This document shows positions 1 through 8,000 of a stretch of DNA of 37,402 nt, piece by piece. The position numbers and the translations under genes were made by a program. The DNA comes from JAZFYD01 sp036443405 (GTDB taxonomy: Bacteria > Planctomycetota > PLA2), in assembly GCA_036443405.1 (NCBI GenBank), contig JAZFYD010000143.1:1-37402 (forward strand), written 5' to 3'. The notes beneath the pieces were generated by a model, which saw nothing but the letters and a program-made list of their open reading frames with translations, was not told the DNA's origin and made no database searches. Every line of letters starts with the position of its first letter. Position 1 is the first letter of the stretch.

Positions 1-1
1 G

Positions 2-3000
2 AGGCGCGGATTCGGTTGGTCCCGCCCCGACTCGCCCCTGGAGGAGCGCCCCTACTTGCGGGTGCACGAGCTGCGCGGGTTCACTGAGGACGAATCGAAG
101 AGATATCTTGTCGAGCGCGGCGTGGACGAGGAACTCATCGACGCGATCATCGACCAGTGTCCCGAGGTGCCCAACTCGGACCAGATCAAATGGGATCACG
201 AACCGAACAGTGATCCGCTGGCCCCCGACAAGCGCGTCAATCCGTACGAGCTCAACCTGTTCGCGGACTGGGCCAGAGAGGATCCTGCGCCGGAGGAGGA
301 AGAGATCCGGCGCGCCACCGGCGCCCAGTACGTCGAGCAGCGCATCCTGCGCCGGATCAATTTCGAGCCGCTGACCGATCTGTTGCCCATCCTCGCCGCG
401 GTGAAGTTCATTGATCGCGACCTAATCGCGAAGTTGACGGGCACGGAGGGGGAGCCACTTGACCTCGTCGTCACTGCGCTCGCTGACCAGGAGTGGATCG
501 AGATCATCCGGGGCGAAGGCGGCGAGACCGGATCGTTCGGTGAAGTCTTCACGATGGGTGATCCGCTGCGCGGCCGCATGCTGAAGTACTACGGCGACGG
601 GGACTTGCTCATCCGGGCGGCGAATCGGGCGCGGCCATTCCTGGAAGCGCGAACTCTGGAGGGCACACCGTCCTGGACCTCGTACGACGCGTGCATCCGC
701 GCCATCGAGCATGACCGGGACAAGGCGCACGACTGGTGGGAGGCGGCAGTCGGCATCATCCTGCAGCAGCGTGACTATGCTTGGCTCGCCGAGTTGACGA
801 GCGCCCTCCTCGGCTCCGCCGTTGCCCTGCCAGCCGACGAAGACGCGCGGAAGGGACGCGAGCCCTCCATCCTGCGCCCGGCCGTCCTTGCCGCATCCGC
901 CTCTGCGAGGCTGCAGGCGGGTGGACCTGTCGATACTACGGCGTATTGGAACGAGGTTGAGGCTTCCGTGATCTCCCGCGCGCGCGGGGACCATGCGGCG
1001 ATCTACGTGTTCCGGGCCCAGGCCGGCGCGCTCGTGAGCGCCGCCGCACGCTATGACGAACTTGACCCGCGAGTGACCAAACTATTCTGGCGGGGTGCTC
1101 TCGGGCCGGGCAGTTGGCGCAGCCTGTTCGAACGCCGTGCGCTCTCCGCTTGCGTGGCCGGTGTCGAAGCGATCGTCGAGATGGCCGAGACTGGCAACTC
1201 TGGCGAAGCCGAGACGCGTGATCGCATCCTCGGTGTGCACAACGGGTCCTCGGGTGCGGTCCGGCTGGCAATGCGCTGGAGGACGACCAACCCGGACTCG
1301 CCCGCGACGGCGATGATGGCGTCGCTGGCGGCGCGGAGCGCCGCCTTGCAAGGGAAGTGGAAGGAGATGCGAACCTGGTTCCGAATCTCGTTGGAATTGG
1401 CGCGATCCTACAAGGAGCCGGCCCAGTCGCTCATCGACTGGCGGCGTCCCGAAGATCTGTTGGTTCGTTTGCAGGTTGAGGCGCTCCGCGCCGTGTGGCC
1501 GGCGCAGTTTTCGCCGCTGCGCGCTCTGGAGTTCGTCGGGCCGCTCGAACCGGCCGGCCACGGTCTCGACGGCGACCGCCTGCGGAGCCTTGCCATTCGG
1601 TGTTCGACGGCCGACAGGCCGAGCCATACCCTCCCCGTCCATCTGGCAGACGTGAGCAAGACTTCGGTTCAGCTTGAAGTCGACGGGCACAGCCGCTGCC
1701 TTGCGCACGTTGCGGTGGCGCCCGCCTTCGTGTCGTTCGCCGAGTCGATGGCGGCTAGGGGAAGGGTCGAAGACGCGGTTCGGATTCTCAAGAGTGCTCT
1801 ATCGCGGTCGTCCGAAATCGGGCCAGCGGCTCTGCACCACACCCAGGAAGCGCTCTACCGAATCGGGATTCGATTCCGCCTCGCCGAAGTCGACTTGATC
1901 GACCTCGGCCGCGTCACGCTGGAGACGCCGAATCTGGCGGGATTTCTGCTCCTCGCGCGTGCGCACCTCGGGGACGAGACTCAGGCGCGCCACATTGACC
2001 CGCGAGGACTCGAAGGTGCGAACCGCGTCCTTTGGATTCACGCGCTCTGGCGATCGAGTCTCGGCGGGGAGCAGGACCTGACGCAGATCTTCGATTCCCT
2101 CACCGACAATGAGCGCGCGATCGAGGGCGTCTCACTCGAACAGGGGTTGGCCGTCCTGCTCGACCAGACCGAGTTGCAAGTCATCGAGTCCGAGAGGCCT
2201 GGCCTTCGCGCGAGCGGCGGCAAGATCGATCTGGGATCCCTGAGGCCCATTGCGAAGCAGTCCTTCGCTGCGCTGGTCCGGCTCGATGCCTTGATCGGGC
2301 GCCGGTCGGGCGCGCTCGAGCGGCAAGCGAGGCGTCATGGTGTTCACCTCGCGGGCGAAACGGCGCTTCGCGAGGCGACGGCGATTTCCCTCCGGATGCC
2401 CGATCGCGCGCGGAAGCTCGCGGTCTGGGCCTGTCATTGGTTCCGCGAGGCCGGGGATGCGGTCGGCGAGTTTCAGGCGACGATCTGTTTCGCCTTATTC
2501 GCGGAGTCGAGGTCGGAACGGGGACAGGCGCTCGAAGACGCAATGCAGCTCGGACAGACGTTGATCCAACGCGAACAGCTCGGGAGGGAATGGGAAAAGA
2601 TCACGGAAGTGTTCGACAGCCACGAATACGAGTGGATCGAACAGCAAATTGACCGGGCGTGGCAGCCCTGGGCGACGCGGTTCGCCTACGTCCATGCCCT
2701 CGTGAGCGACGCGGGGCTGGAGGCGCGCCGCTTCAAGGAGACCACCATCTGGCGCGACTTCCCGAGCCCGTCGGATTGGCGACTCGCGACGGTTCTCCCC
2801 CCTGAAGCCCACCCCGAGCTGGCGGACGAGGACGACGAGGACATGGAGAACGGGGAAGTGCAAGTCGACACATCGGCGCCGGTTACTGCGCCCGCGAGCG
2901 CGTCGGCCTCGCGTCGGACAAAGGCGCTGCGCAACTGGCCTGCGATTCTCAGGGATCTTGGCTACGGCGTGTTCGGCTTGGGAATCCTCGGGACGATCGG

Positions 3001-4192
3001 GTTCTGGGTCTTCCGGGGGTACTCGATGGTCTTGGAATTCGTCGCCGACGGCCCGGTTTCATTCGGATGGCGAATCGGCACGTTACTCGGGCTGGTCCTG
3101 AGTGGTTCATACCTATTCAGCGTGCGGAGGCAGATCCGCAGTTGGGTGCTCGCGGGTATCGGCGTGCGCTTGGCGATCGAAAGGGCCGACGAGTACGCCG
3201 TCGTATCGGATCGGACCTTGACCGCACGGGAACGGGTCCGCTTCCAGGTCAATCTCCACACGGTGCGGTTCTACCCGCGGCAGTTCACGAATTTCATTTT
3301 CCGGACCTTCCGGGTCGCGAAGGGACTCTACAGGGGTGAGACCTACGCCGAGGGACTCGATGCGTACTGCACGACTCCGCTCGAATTCGACGGAATCGCG
3401 CCGGAGATCCAGACCGGCCCGCGACTCCAACCTCGCATCGATCTCGAATTGAGCCTGCCGGAGTACCTGCACGGTCCGTGCTGGGAAGCGCAGGTTCACA
3501 GCGCTCTGCTGGGTGAGCGGCCGTTCGACCTCGCCAATCTGCGACTCTACTGTCGGCGCGTAACCGACCGGCACGGGGCGCGCAACCCTTCGTGGCGGGG
3601 CAGCACGCTGGAACTCGGAGCGGGGTGGCCCGTGGAGAGCATCGACCTCGATTCCTCAGCGGAGACGCTTACCGAACAGGACTGGAGAGAACTGCAGCCG
3701 CGGGAAGACGTGCACGGCCTGCGTCTGGTCGGCTCGCCGGTAGAAACGGACTCCGGTACGGCCATTCGTATTGACATGCAAGACTCGAAGTCGGGTGCCC
3801 TACTCGTCCGTCCGTCCGACGTTCGCCAGCGCTTCCCGCGGCTGCATATCTGCCTTGTGAGGGCGTCGCGCGTGAGTGGAACGGGTCCTCGCTACGACAC
3901 TGACCGCCACAACGCCTCGTTGGCGCGGATGTTTGCCCACGAGCTGCACGACTCCGGCGTGGGCGCGGTGATCGTCGTTCCGCCGCACTGTTCCCACAAA
4001 TCGATGCAAGCCTTGTACGCCGCCTGGGACAGACCGAAACTCAAACTGCGGACGCTGCAACGTGCCGTGGTGGAGACGCAGGTGGAGATTTCGAAGGATA
4101 TGGAGAGCTACTACGGCAACAAGACCGACGCGTGGGAGGCGGCGCTCGACGTCTGCCTCTATGCTGGGGCGAATTGGAAGTTTCACGCGTAG
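2..4192 (+). CDS. STAND-type NTPase C-terminal part with TPR-like region, two TM helices and degenerate CHAT-like domain (5' truncated by window)
   Basis: The frame is open from base 2 with no stop, so the gene begins upstream of the window. The TTG at 56 is not a convincing start because the residues before it (R-P-D-S-P-L-E-E-R-P-Y-L) read as protein. The opening segment (R-V-H-E-L-x-x-F-T-x-x-E) matches the end of the nucleotide-binding part of STAND/NACHT ATPases, where the leucine-rich linker leads into a winged helix. A long helical, repeat-like region follows (about 300-2700). Then come an acidic linker near 2820, two predicted membrane helices (about 2957-3035 and 3068-3124), a beta-rich region, and a C-terminal domain (about 3700-4110) with the CHAT layout of strand, acidic/serine segment, L-A-R-x-x-A and V-G-A-V-I-V-V-P-P. 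At the two catalytic positions I see Ser (3734, for His) and Ser (3866, for Cys). It ends 24 bases before the companion gene at 4217. The family is inferred from pattern; the Walker motifs lie outside the window. Confidence 0.75.
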   Translation, partial: RRGFGWSRPDSPLEERPYLRVHELRGFTEDESKRYLVERGVDEELIDAIIDQCPEVPNSDQIKWDHEPNSDPLAPDKRVNPYELNLFADWAREDPAPEEEEIRRATGAQYVEQRILRRINFEPLTDLLPILAAVKFIDRDLIAKLTGTEGEPLDLVVTALADQEWIEIIRGEGGETGSFGEVFTMGDPLRGRMLKYYGDGDLLIRAANRARPFLEARTLEGTPSWTSYDACIRAIEHDRDKAHDWWEAAVGIILQQRDYAWLAELTSALLGSAVALPADEDARKGREPSILRPAVLAASASARLQAGGPVDTTAYWNEVEASVISRARGDHAAIYVFRAQAGALVSAAARYDELDPRVTKLFWRGALGPGSWRSLFERRALSACVAGVEAIVEMAETGNSGEAETRDRILGVHNGSSGAVRLAMRWRTTNPDSPATAMMASLAARSAALQGKWKEMRTWFRISLELARSYKEPAQSLIDWRRPEDLLVRLQVEALRAVWPAQFSPLRALEFVGPLEPAGHGLDGDRLRSLAIRCSTADRPSHTLPVHLADVSKTSVQLEVDGHSRCLAHVAVAPAFVSFAESMAARGRVEDAVRILKSALSRSSEIGPAALHHTQEALYRIGIRFRLAEVDLIDLGRVTLETPNLAGFLLLARAHLGDETQARHIDPRGLEGANRVLWIHALWRSSLGGEQDLTQIFDSLTDNERAIEGVSLEQGLAVLLDQTELQVIESERPGLRASGGKIDLGSLRPIAKQSFAALVRLDALIGRRSGALERQARRHGVHLAGETALREATAISLRMPDRARKLAVWACHWFREAGDAVGEFQATICFALFAESRSERGQALEDAMQLGQTLIQREQLGREWEKITEVFDSHEYEWIEQQIDRAWQPWATRFAYVHALVSDAGLEARRFKETTIWRDFPSPSDWRLATVLPPEAHPELADEDDEDMENGEVQVDTSAPVTAPASASASRRTKALRNWPAILRDLGYGVFGLGILGTIGFWVFRGYSMVLEFVADGPVSFGWRIGTLLGLVLSGSYLFSVRRQIRSWVLAGIGVRLAIERADEYAVVSDRTLTARERVRFQVNLHTVRFYPRQFTNFIFRTFRVAKGLYRGETYAEGLDAYCTTPLEFDGIAPEIQTGPRLQPRIDLELSLPEYLHGPCWEAQVHSALLGERPFDLANLRLYCRRVTDRHGARNPSWRGSTLELGAGWPVESIDLDSSAETLTEQDWRELQPREDVHGLRLVGSPVETDSGTAIRIDMQDSKSGALLVRPSDVRQRFPRLHICLVRASRVSGTGPRYDTDRHNASLARMFAHELHDSGVGAVIVVPPHCSHKSMQALYAAWDRPKLKLRTLQRAVVETQVEISKDMESYYGNKTDAWEAALDVCLYAGANWKFHA

Positions 4193-4216
4193 ATGAAAAT
4201 CCTAGGGAGGTGTTTC

Positions 4217-5290
4217 ATGCAGTTGTGGGAGAAGTTCAAGGGGCTATTCAACGAGGAAGCGAATCACCTCGCATATGAGCGGCTGCCGGACGCGAAAGGG
4301 GCGCGGGCGACCGCGAACAAGCACTACTTTCGCGTGACGCTCGTCAAGATGTACCTCAAGGACAAGAGGACGCTGGGCCAGGTGTGGTATCCCGCGGTGC
4401 AGTCGAGCGTCGCCTGCCAGTTCGGGAGCGCCAAGCAGGCCGTCGAGATCCCAAACATCGCGGACGAATCGCGGCTCGTGGCTAAGCAGGAGAAGAAGGG
4501 CCACGTCGTCGCCGAGAACTTCGAATTGGTTCCGCTCATGCCGTTCCGCGGCGGCACCGTTCGTCTCGCCGCGGGCCTCTTCGCCGCGGAGGGGCAGGAT
4601 GTCGTGGCCGGGTTCCTCGGCACGATGAGCAGCCTCGCGAAAATCCTCAACGTCCCGCAACTCTCCTCGACTCTCGACCTCGCCGCACCCATTGCGAATG
4701 GCATTCAGGCGCTCTTCGGCGCGTCGGGCGAGCACATGCGATTAGTATTCCACGACACATTCGTGGGCCGCGAACAGGGCAAGAACGAACTAAGGAGCGG
4801 GTACCTGTGCGTTGTCCGGGCACCGCAGGACGATCTCGCCGGCAAGCCCCTCGCGGTCGTCGACTTCAAGCTGCACGCCGGCGGCGCCGCGATTACGGAC
4901 TATGACTACATGGTGTTTCGCGTCGATGTTTTGCCCGAGCGGGACGATTGGAAACAGCTCACCACCATCGCCGAGCCGCGCGACCGCGCGATCAAGGCGA
5001 TCGAGGACCACGACCTCGACGAGGAAACCCGCGTCAAGAAGTCGCACGGCCACCTGCAGGAGGCGATCGGCGCGGCGTATCGGGCGCCGGAGATAACGAC
5101 GACCGACCGGCGTCGCGTCATCGGCTTGCTCAAGGAGGAGTACGAGGAGATGAAGCGGGACTTCGGGTTCATGGGAGCCGCCACGGCGGGACGCCGCTCG
5201 CTCGATGGCGCGATGAAGTTCGCGCCGACTGCGGCCCTGGTCGGCGGGCTCGGCGAGGTCACGCCGGAAGAGGCGATCTTGGATCTGTAG
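4217..5290 (+). CDS. conserved protein of unknown function, partner of the STAND/CHAT-like gene
   Basis: This 357-residue protein was not assigned to a named family. The start is the ATG at 4217, because GGGAGG at 4205-4210 sits six bases before it; the ATG at 4193 has no such site. The N-terminus is short and polar. A central segment (about residues 120-175) is rich in Ala/Gly/Leu (R-L-A-A-G-L-F, then I-A-N-G-I-Q-A-L-F-G) and could be amphipathic or membrane-active. The C-terminal third is charged and helical (K-E-E-Y-E-E-M-K-R-D) and ends in Gly/Ala-rich sequence. No signal peptide is seen. It follows the STAND gene by 24 bases on the same strand and with the same base composition, so the two are probably one operon. 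Linkage to a STAND ATPase suggests an effector or regulated partner, but this is inference from position only. Confidence 0.8.
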   Translation: MQLWEKFKGLFNEEANHLAYERLPDAKGARATANKHYFRVTLVKMYLKDKRTLGQVWYPAVQSSVACQFGSAKQAVEIPNIADESRLVAKQEKKGHVVAENFELVPLMPFRGGTVRLAAGLFAAEGQDVVAGFLGTMSSLAKILNVPQLSSTLDLAAPIANGIQALFGASGEHMRLVFHDTFVGREQGKNELRSGYLCVVRAPQDDLAGKPLAVVDFKLHAGGAAITDYDYMVFRVDVLPERDDWKQLTTIAEPRDRAIKAIEDHDLDEETRVKKSHGHLQEAIGAAYRAPEITTTDRRRVIGLLKEEYEEMKRDFGFMGAATAGRRSLDGAMKFAPTAALVGGLGEVTPEEAILDL

Positions 5291-5304
5291 CCCGAGGAGC
5301 GCCC

Positions 5305-5385
5305 CTACTTCGTGCTGAATATGTCCTCGTCGCTCTTGAGGAGGATGTTGACGCTCGTCAGTGAGCCGTAGAAGCGCGTGACGAG
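5305..5385 (-). pseudogene. possible C-terminal gene relic
   Basis: Between the companion gene and the SRPBCC gene, one minus-strand frame reads like a natural protein end (R-F-Y-G-S-L-T-S-V-N-I-L-L-K-S-D-E-D-I-F) followed by S-T-K and a TAG at 5307-5305. The surrounding intergenic sequence gives only low-complexity Arg/Ala-rich translations. There is no start codon or upstream body, so if real it is a leftover of a deleted gene. The protein is not recognised. The call rests only on residue composition. Confidence 0.25.
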
Positions 5386-5447
5386 GGATCGCAAGCAGCA
5401 TCCGCGCGCTCGGCAGCGCAAACCGGTCGCGCGGCCATGATGCCGCG

Positions 5448-5867
5448 ATGGGCTGCTACAACTCCTGTGTCGTGAACGCGCCGACCGACGAGGTGTGGGC
5501 GACGCTGCGCAACTTCCATGACCTCGAATGGGCCAAAGCGGTTCTCGAGACCTGCGAGACGGTTGGTCCCAAAGGGCCGCACGAGGTCGGTGCCGGACGG
5601 TTGCTCAACGGTGTTTTCAGGGAGACACTCCTCGAGCTTGTCGATGACGGAAAGACGATGCGCTACAGCATCGACGACGCGCCGGGCACGCCGGTAGGCA
5701 GCGCGACCGACTACGTCGGTACGGTGCGGCTTCACCCGGTCACGAGCGACGGCACGACGTTCGTCGAGTGGTCGTCCGCCTGGTCCGAGAGCGAGGGCGG
5801 CGTCGCCGAATTCTGCGACCCGATCTACCAAGGGCTCTTGGCGGCGCTCCAAAAGCGTTTCTATTAG
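5448..5867 (+). CDS. SRPBCC (START-like / polyketide cyclase) family protein
   Basis: The gene encodes 139 residues, a normal length for a single SRPBCC barrel. The start is the ATG at 5448, giving M-G-C-Y-N-S-C-V-V-N-A-P-T-D-E-V-W. The A-P-x-D-x-V-W segment at the end of the first strand is characteristic of this fold. The middle has alternating strands (T-M-R-Y-S-I-D-D-A-P; T-T-F-V-E-W-S-S-A-W), and the C-terminal helix (Y-Q-G-L-L-A-A-L-Q-K-R-F) is the long helix that closes the ligand cavity. Such proteins bind hydrophobic small molecules, and the ligand cannot be told from sequence. It stands alone, with a gene-poor scar downstream and a possible relic upstream. Confidence 0.85.
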   Translation: MGCYNSCVVNAPTDEVWATLRNFHDLEWAKAVLETCETVGPKGPHEVGAGRLLNGVFRETLLELVDDGKTMRYSIDDAPGTPVGSATDYVGTVRLHPVTSDGTTFVEWSSAWSESEGGVAEFCDPIYQGLLAALQKRFY

Positions 5868-6211
5868 GTGCACGGGGGCCGGTACTACCTGTGCCACCCG
5901 ATCGCAGCATCTGTTTGCCCAGCCTGATTCCCGCGCGGAGGCAGGCGCCGTAGAGGCACGCCGATTATGCCATAGCGTCCAATCGGAGTGCGCGCGCCTA
6001 CCTCCGGCCCAGTTCGAGCACCGTTGGATGGTAGTCACCGTCGATGACTTCGGTTCGTGCGGGATCGCCGCCCCCGTGAAAGCCCCCGTTCGCCCTGTCC
6101 CGTTAGGTCACGAATTGTCTCGTTCCGTCTCTTTCCCCGAGTCGCCAAACTCTCACTCGAAAGCGCGAAACTCGCTTGTCATCGAGGTTTCCGCAAACCC
6201 GCGCCCGCGCT

Positions 6212-6250
6212 TTAGGAATCAACCGCTCTATCCAGCTGAGCTACGGGGTC
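6212..6250 (-). pseudogene. tRNA-Arg(CCU) 5' fragment
   Basis: Read on the minus strand from 6250, this gives an acceptor strand GACCCCG, TA, a D arm GCTCAGCTGGATAGAGC, G, anticodon strand GTTGA and a loop T-T-C-C-T-A-A, i.e. anticodon CCU. After the loop the sequence no longer pairs with the anticodon strand, and no T arm or acceptor 3' strand follows within the expected distance. The tRNA is therefore cut at the end of the anticodon loop, a known crossover region for some integrases. It is not expected to be functional. Confidence 0.65.
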
Positions 6251-6390
6251 TTGTTGGGATTCTAAAGCGAAAGATGGGGGTAGGGAACGACGAGCGGAGG
6301 CGAAGTCGTTTCCGTAGGGGGGCGCAGCCCCCCTGGAGAAAGCTGCGCTCTAGCGAAGCAAGCCGAAGCGAAGCGTAGGCGAGCGAAGCT
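6229..6390. repeat. tandem repeat, unit 1 (162 bp)
   Basis: This is the first of two direct repeats. Both begin at the 22 bases that, on the minus strand, are the 5' end of a tRNA. They continue through G-A-T-T-C-T-A-A and a GAAAGATGGGGGTAGG block, pass a GC hairpin (here AGGGGGGC-GCA-GCCCCCCT at 6316-6334), and end in the purine-rich block GAAGCGAAGCGTAGGCGAGC. Identity to unit 2 is high by eye, with several small indels. Confidence 0.85.
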
Positions 6391-6412
6391 TATCCAGCTG
6401 AGCTACGGGGTC
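6391..6412 (-). pseudogene. second tRNA-Arg 5' fragment
   Basis: These are the same first 22 bases of the tRNA as in the fragment ending at 6250 (GACCCCGTAGCTCAGCTGGA plus TA). The match is lost at the end of the D loop, where the purine-rich end of repeat unit 1 begins. It belongs to repeat unit 2 and was probably produced by duplication of the unit together with the bases upstream of the tRNA. Confidence 0.6.
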
Positions 6413-6475
6413 TGTTGGGGATTCTAATGCGAAAGATGGGGGTAGGAAACGACAAGCGGAGCGAAGTGGTTTTCG

Positions 6476-6495
6476 AAGGGGGGCGCGCCCCCCTT
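6476..6495. repeat. perfect 20-bp GC palindrome
   Basis: AAGGGGGGCGCGCCCCCCTT is its own reverse complement. It lies at the equivalent position to the 8-bp-stem hairpin at 6316-6334 in repeat unit 1. No T-run follows on either strand, so a simple intrinsic terminator is unlikely. It could be a REP-like element or a cruciform site. Confidence 0.8.
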
Positions 6496-6633
6496 GAAGA
6501 AGCTGCGCCTGCAAAGCTCGCCGAAGCGAAGCGTAGGCGAGCGGAGCGCATCACGCTCGTGCGCTAGCCATCGACTGGGTACCGGGGGCGGGGGCGCGCC
6601 CCGTAGGTGGCCCAGACCGGGAACGCAGCCCTC

Positions 6634-7392
6634 CTACGACTTCTTTTTCTTCGCCGGGAGGCGTTTTTGGTCGAACGTGACCTTCGTCTGCATCGATACG
6701 TCGAACTCCTTGGTTTCGAACTCGTACTCCACATGCGTGAACCGTCCATGCGTCCTCGAGAACTTCGCGAGGCCGTTGCATCGGGGTCCCGCCGTGAAGC
6801 GGATTGATGCAACGCCGTTGGAGAGCTTCTCCAACTTGCAGGTCGTGTTGTTGCCGACGAAGACGGCGTGGATCACCAAAAAGTGCCAACCGCTTTGAAT
6901 GGTCCAGGTGTCCTTGACCTTCACGGGTCCCTCCGGCAATAGCCAGAGCCAGTCGGGACCGGCGGTCATCAATTCGTTCGTGTCCACCTGCGGCGGCTCC
7001 GTCACCGGCTTGAGAACGCCCTTTTCCCGTACGAGTTCGATCGTCCTCCCGGCCAGCGTGTGCTTGTTCATCTCGGATGAGGCGGAACGTCTCCCCTTCG
7101 TCGTGGTGATTGTCTTCGTCTCGTATTTGGTGAACTTCCGCTTTGCTCGCACCGGTCGCCCGTCTTTGACTTCGATCGCCGTCTGTTCGTACCGGCAGTC
7201 GGTAATCACTCGCGTCGTCGTATCGAAGATCTGCGTGACCACGCGGGAAGTCCGTGTGATGGTGACGAGGACCTTGGCGCGGCCTCCCTTCTCCCATCTG
7301 GGCACTAGCATCCTTCCTTGGCCCGGCTTCTTCTTGTCGCCTTGGGCCAACGCCATGCCGGCGATGAGCGTGAGAACGGTCAACTTACGCAT
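6634..7392 (-). CDS. exported protein of unknown function
   Basis: The product has 252 residues. The chosen start, ATG at 7392, gives an N-terminal signal peptide (M-R-K-L-T-V-L-T-L-I-A-G-M-A-L-A-Q) with likely cleavage after A-L-A. The open frame extends upstream to 7773, but that part runs antisense to the DinB gene and has Arg-rich, unnatural composition. The mature protein is basic, beta-rich and Thr/Lys-rich, with Trp-containing segments (G-P-D-W-L-W-L-L-P-E-G-P-V-K-V) and a polylysine tail (K-K-K-K-S). The P-E-G-P-V-K-V-x-D-T-W segment recalls secreted proteins of unknown function in Planctomycetota. It is divergent from the DinB gene and shares about 90 bases of upstream region with it. 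No function is assigned. Confidence 0.8.
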   Translation of the reverse strand: MRKLTVLTLIAGMALAQGDKKKPGQGRMLVPRWEKGGRAKVLVTITRTSRVVTQIFDTTTRVITDCRYEQTAIEVKDGRPVRAKRKFTKYETKTITTTKGRRSASSEMNKHTLAGRTIELVREKGVLKPVTEPPQVDTNELMTAGPDWLWLLPEGPVKVKDTWTIQSGWHFLVIHAVFVGNNTTCKLEKLSNGVASIRFTAGPRCNGLAKFSRTHGRFTHVEYEFETKEFDVSMQTKVTFDQKRLPAKKKKS

Positions 7393-7484
7393 CCAACGGA
7401 GCCTAGCGTACGAGACGGCGACGGAACGGCGGGGGTTGTGCCGTCTACAGCTCAGCGTTGGACTCCCGGTTCCTGTAGCTTGGA

Positions 7485-7973
7485 ATGATGGGTTCTCAGC
7501 AGTTGCTCCTCGATTTTCACGAACGATGCCACCGCAGTCTGCAGCGGTATCTGGAACACTGCCGCGTGTTGTCGGACGAGGAACTCGACCGCGAGTTGGA
7601 GGGTTTCGGCTACCCGACGGCGCGGTTGCAGTTGCACCACGTGATCGGCGCGGAGCGTTATTGGGTATCCGTGCTGCGAGGCGAGATGGATGCCAGCGAG
7701 GATGAGGCCGACGCCGCGTCCATCGATGCCCTCGAGCGGTTCCGGCAGTCCGTGTTCGAAATGACCCGTTCATGGCTCGGCGAAACGCCCGAGGAGAAAC
7801 TGATCGCAGCGCGAACTGTGACGACGTTCGGCGGCCACGAGCGGAGCCTGGCCCCGGTGCACGTCATCCTGCGCACCCAGACGCACCTGTTCCATCACAT
7901 GGGTCAGATCGCCGCGATGTGCCGGTTGCTGGGGCACCCGATCCCCGAGGGGATGGACTTTCCGATTCTGTAG
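7485..7973 (+). CDS. DinB family protein (putative metal-binding four-helix bundle)
   Basis: The protein has 162 residues, the usual length for a DinB four-helix bundle. The start is ATG at 7485, with a second ATG directly after it at 7488. Histidines typical of the metal site are visible in L-H-H-V-I-G-A-E-R-Y-W near residue 50 and in the last long helix, H-L-F-H-H-M-G-Q-I-A-A-M-C-R-L-L-G. The latter is the DinB signature ending in H-x-G-Q-I. Members often act as thiol-dependent S-transferases or have unknown roles in stress response. The substrate cannot be predicted. It is divergent from the exported-protein gene and convergent with the HEAT-repeat gene. Confidence 0.88.
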   Translation: MMGSQQLLLDFHERCHRSLQRYLEHCRVLSDEELDRELEGFGYPTARLQLHHVIGAERYWVSVLRGEMDASEDEADAASIDALERFRQSVFEMTRSWLGETPEEKLIAARTVTTFGGHERSLAPVHVILRTQTHLFHHMGQIAAMCRLLGHPIPEGMDFPIL

Positions 7974-8000
7974 GAGACCGAGAGCTCGCCGCCGCGAAGA

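Larger units (their letters stand above)
6391..6550. repeat. tandem repeat, unit 2 (~160 bp)
   Basis: This is the second direct repeat, starting exactly where unit 1 ends. It has the same order of blocks as unit 1. Its central hairpin is a perfect 20-base palindrome (6476-6495), whereas unit 1 has a hairpin with a three-base loop, so the base changes keep the pairing. The right boundary is set where similarity ends after GTAGGCGAGCGGAGC. Confidence 0.85.
5868..6633. other. gene-poor region with tRNA fragments and tandem repeats
   Basis: No convincing gene is seen in these 766 bases. The right half holds two tandem ~160-bp repeats with tRNA 5' fragments, listed separately. A minus-strand stretch at about 6001-6105 reads like a short natural protein end (G-D-Y-H-P-T-V-L-E-L-G-R-R, then stop) but is closed by a stop about 34 codons upstream and has no start, so it is at most a relic. 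Other open frames are Arg/Ser-rich translations of the repeats. Confidence 0.6.

Noticed and set aside
6551..7297. 248-residue minus-strand open frame
   Set aside because: It is a second frame of the same strand as the exported protein 6634-7392, which has a signal peptide and natural composition.
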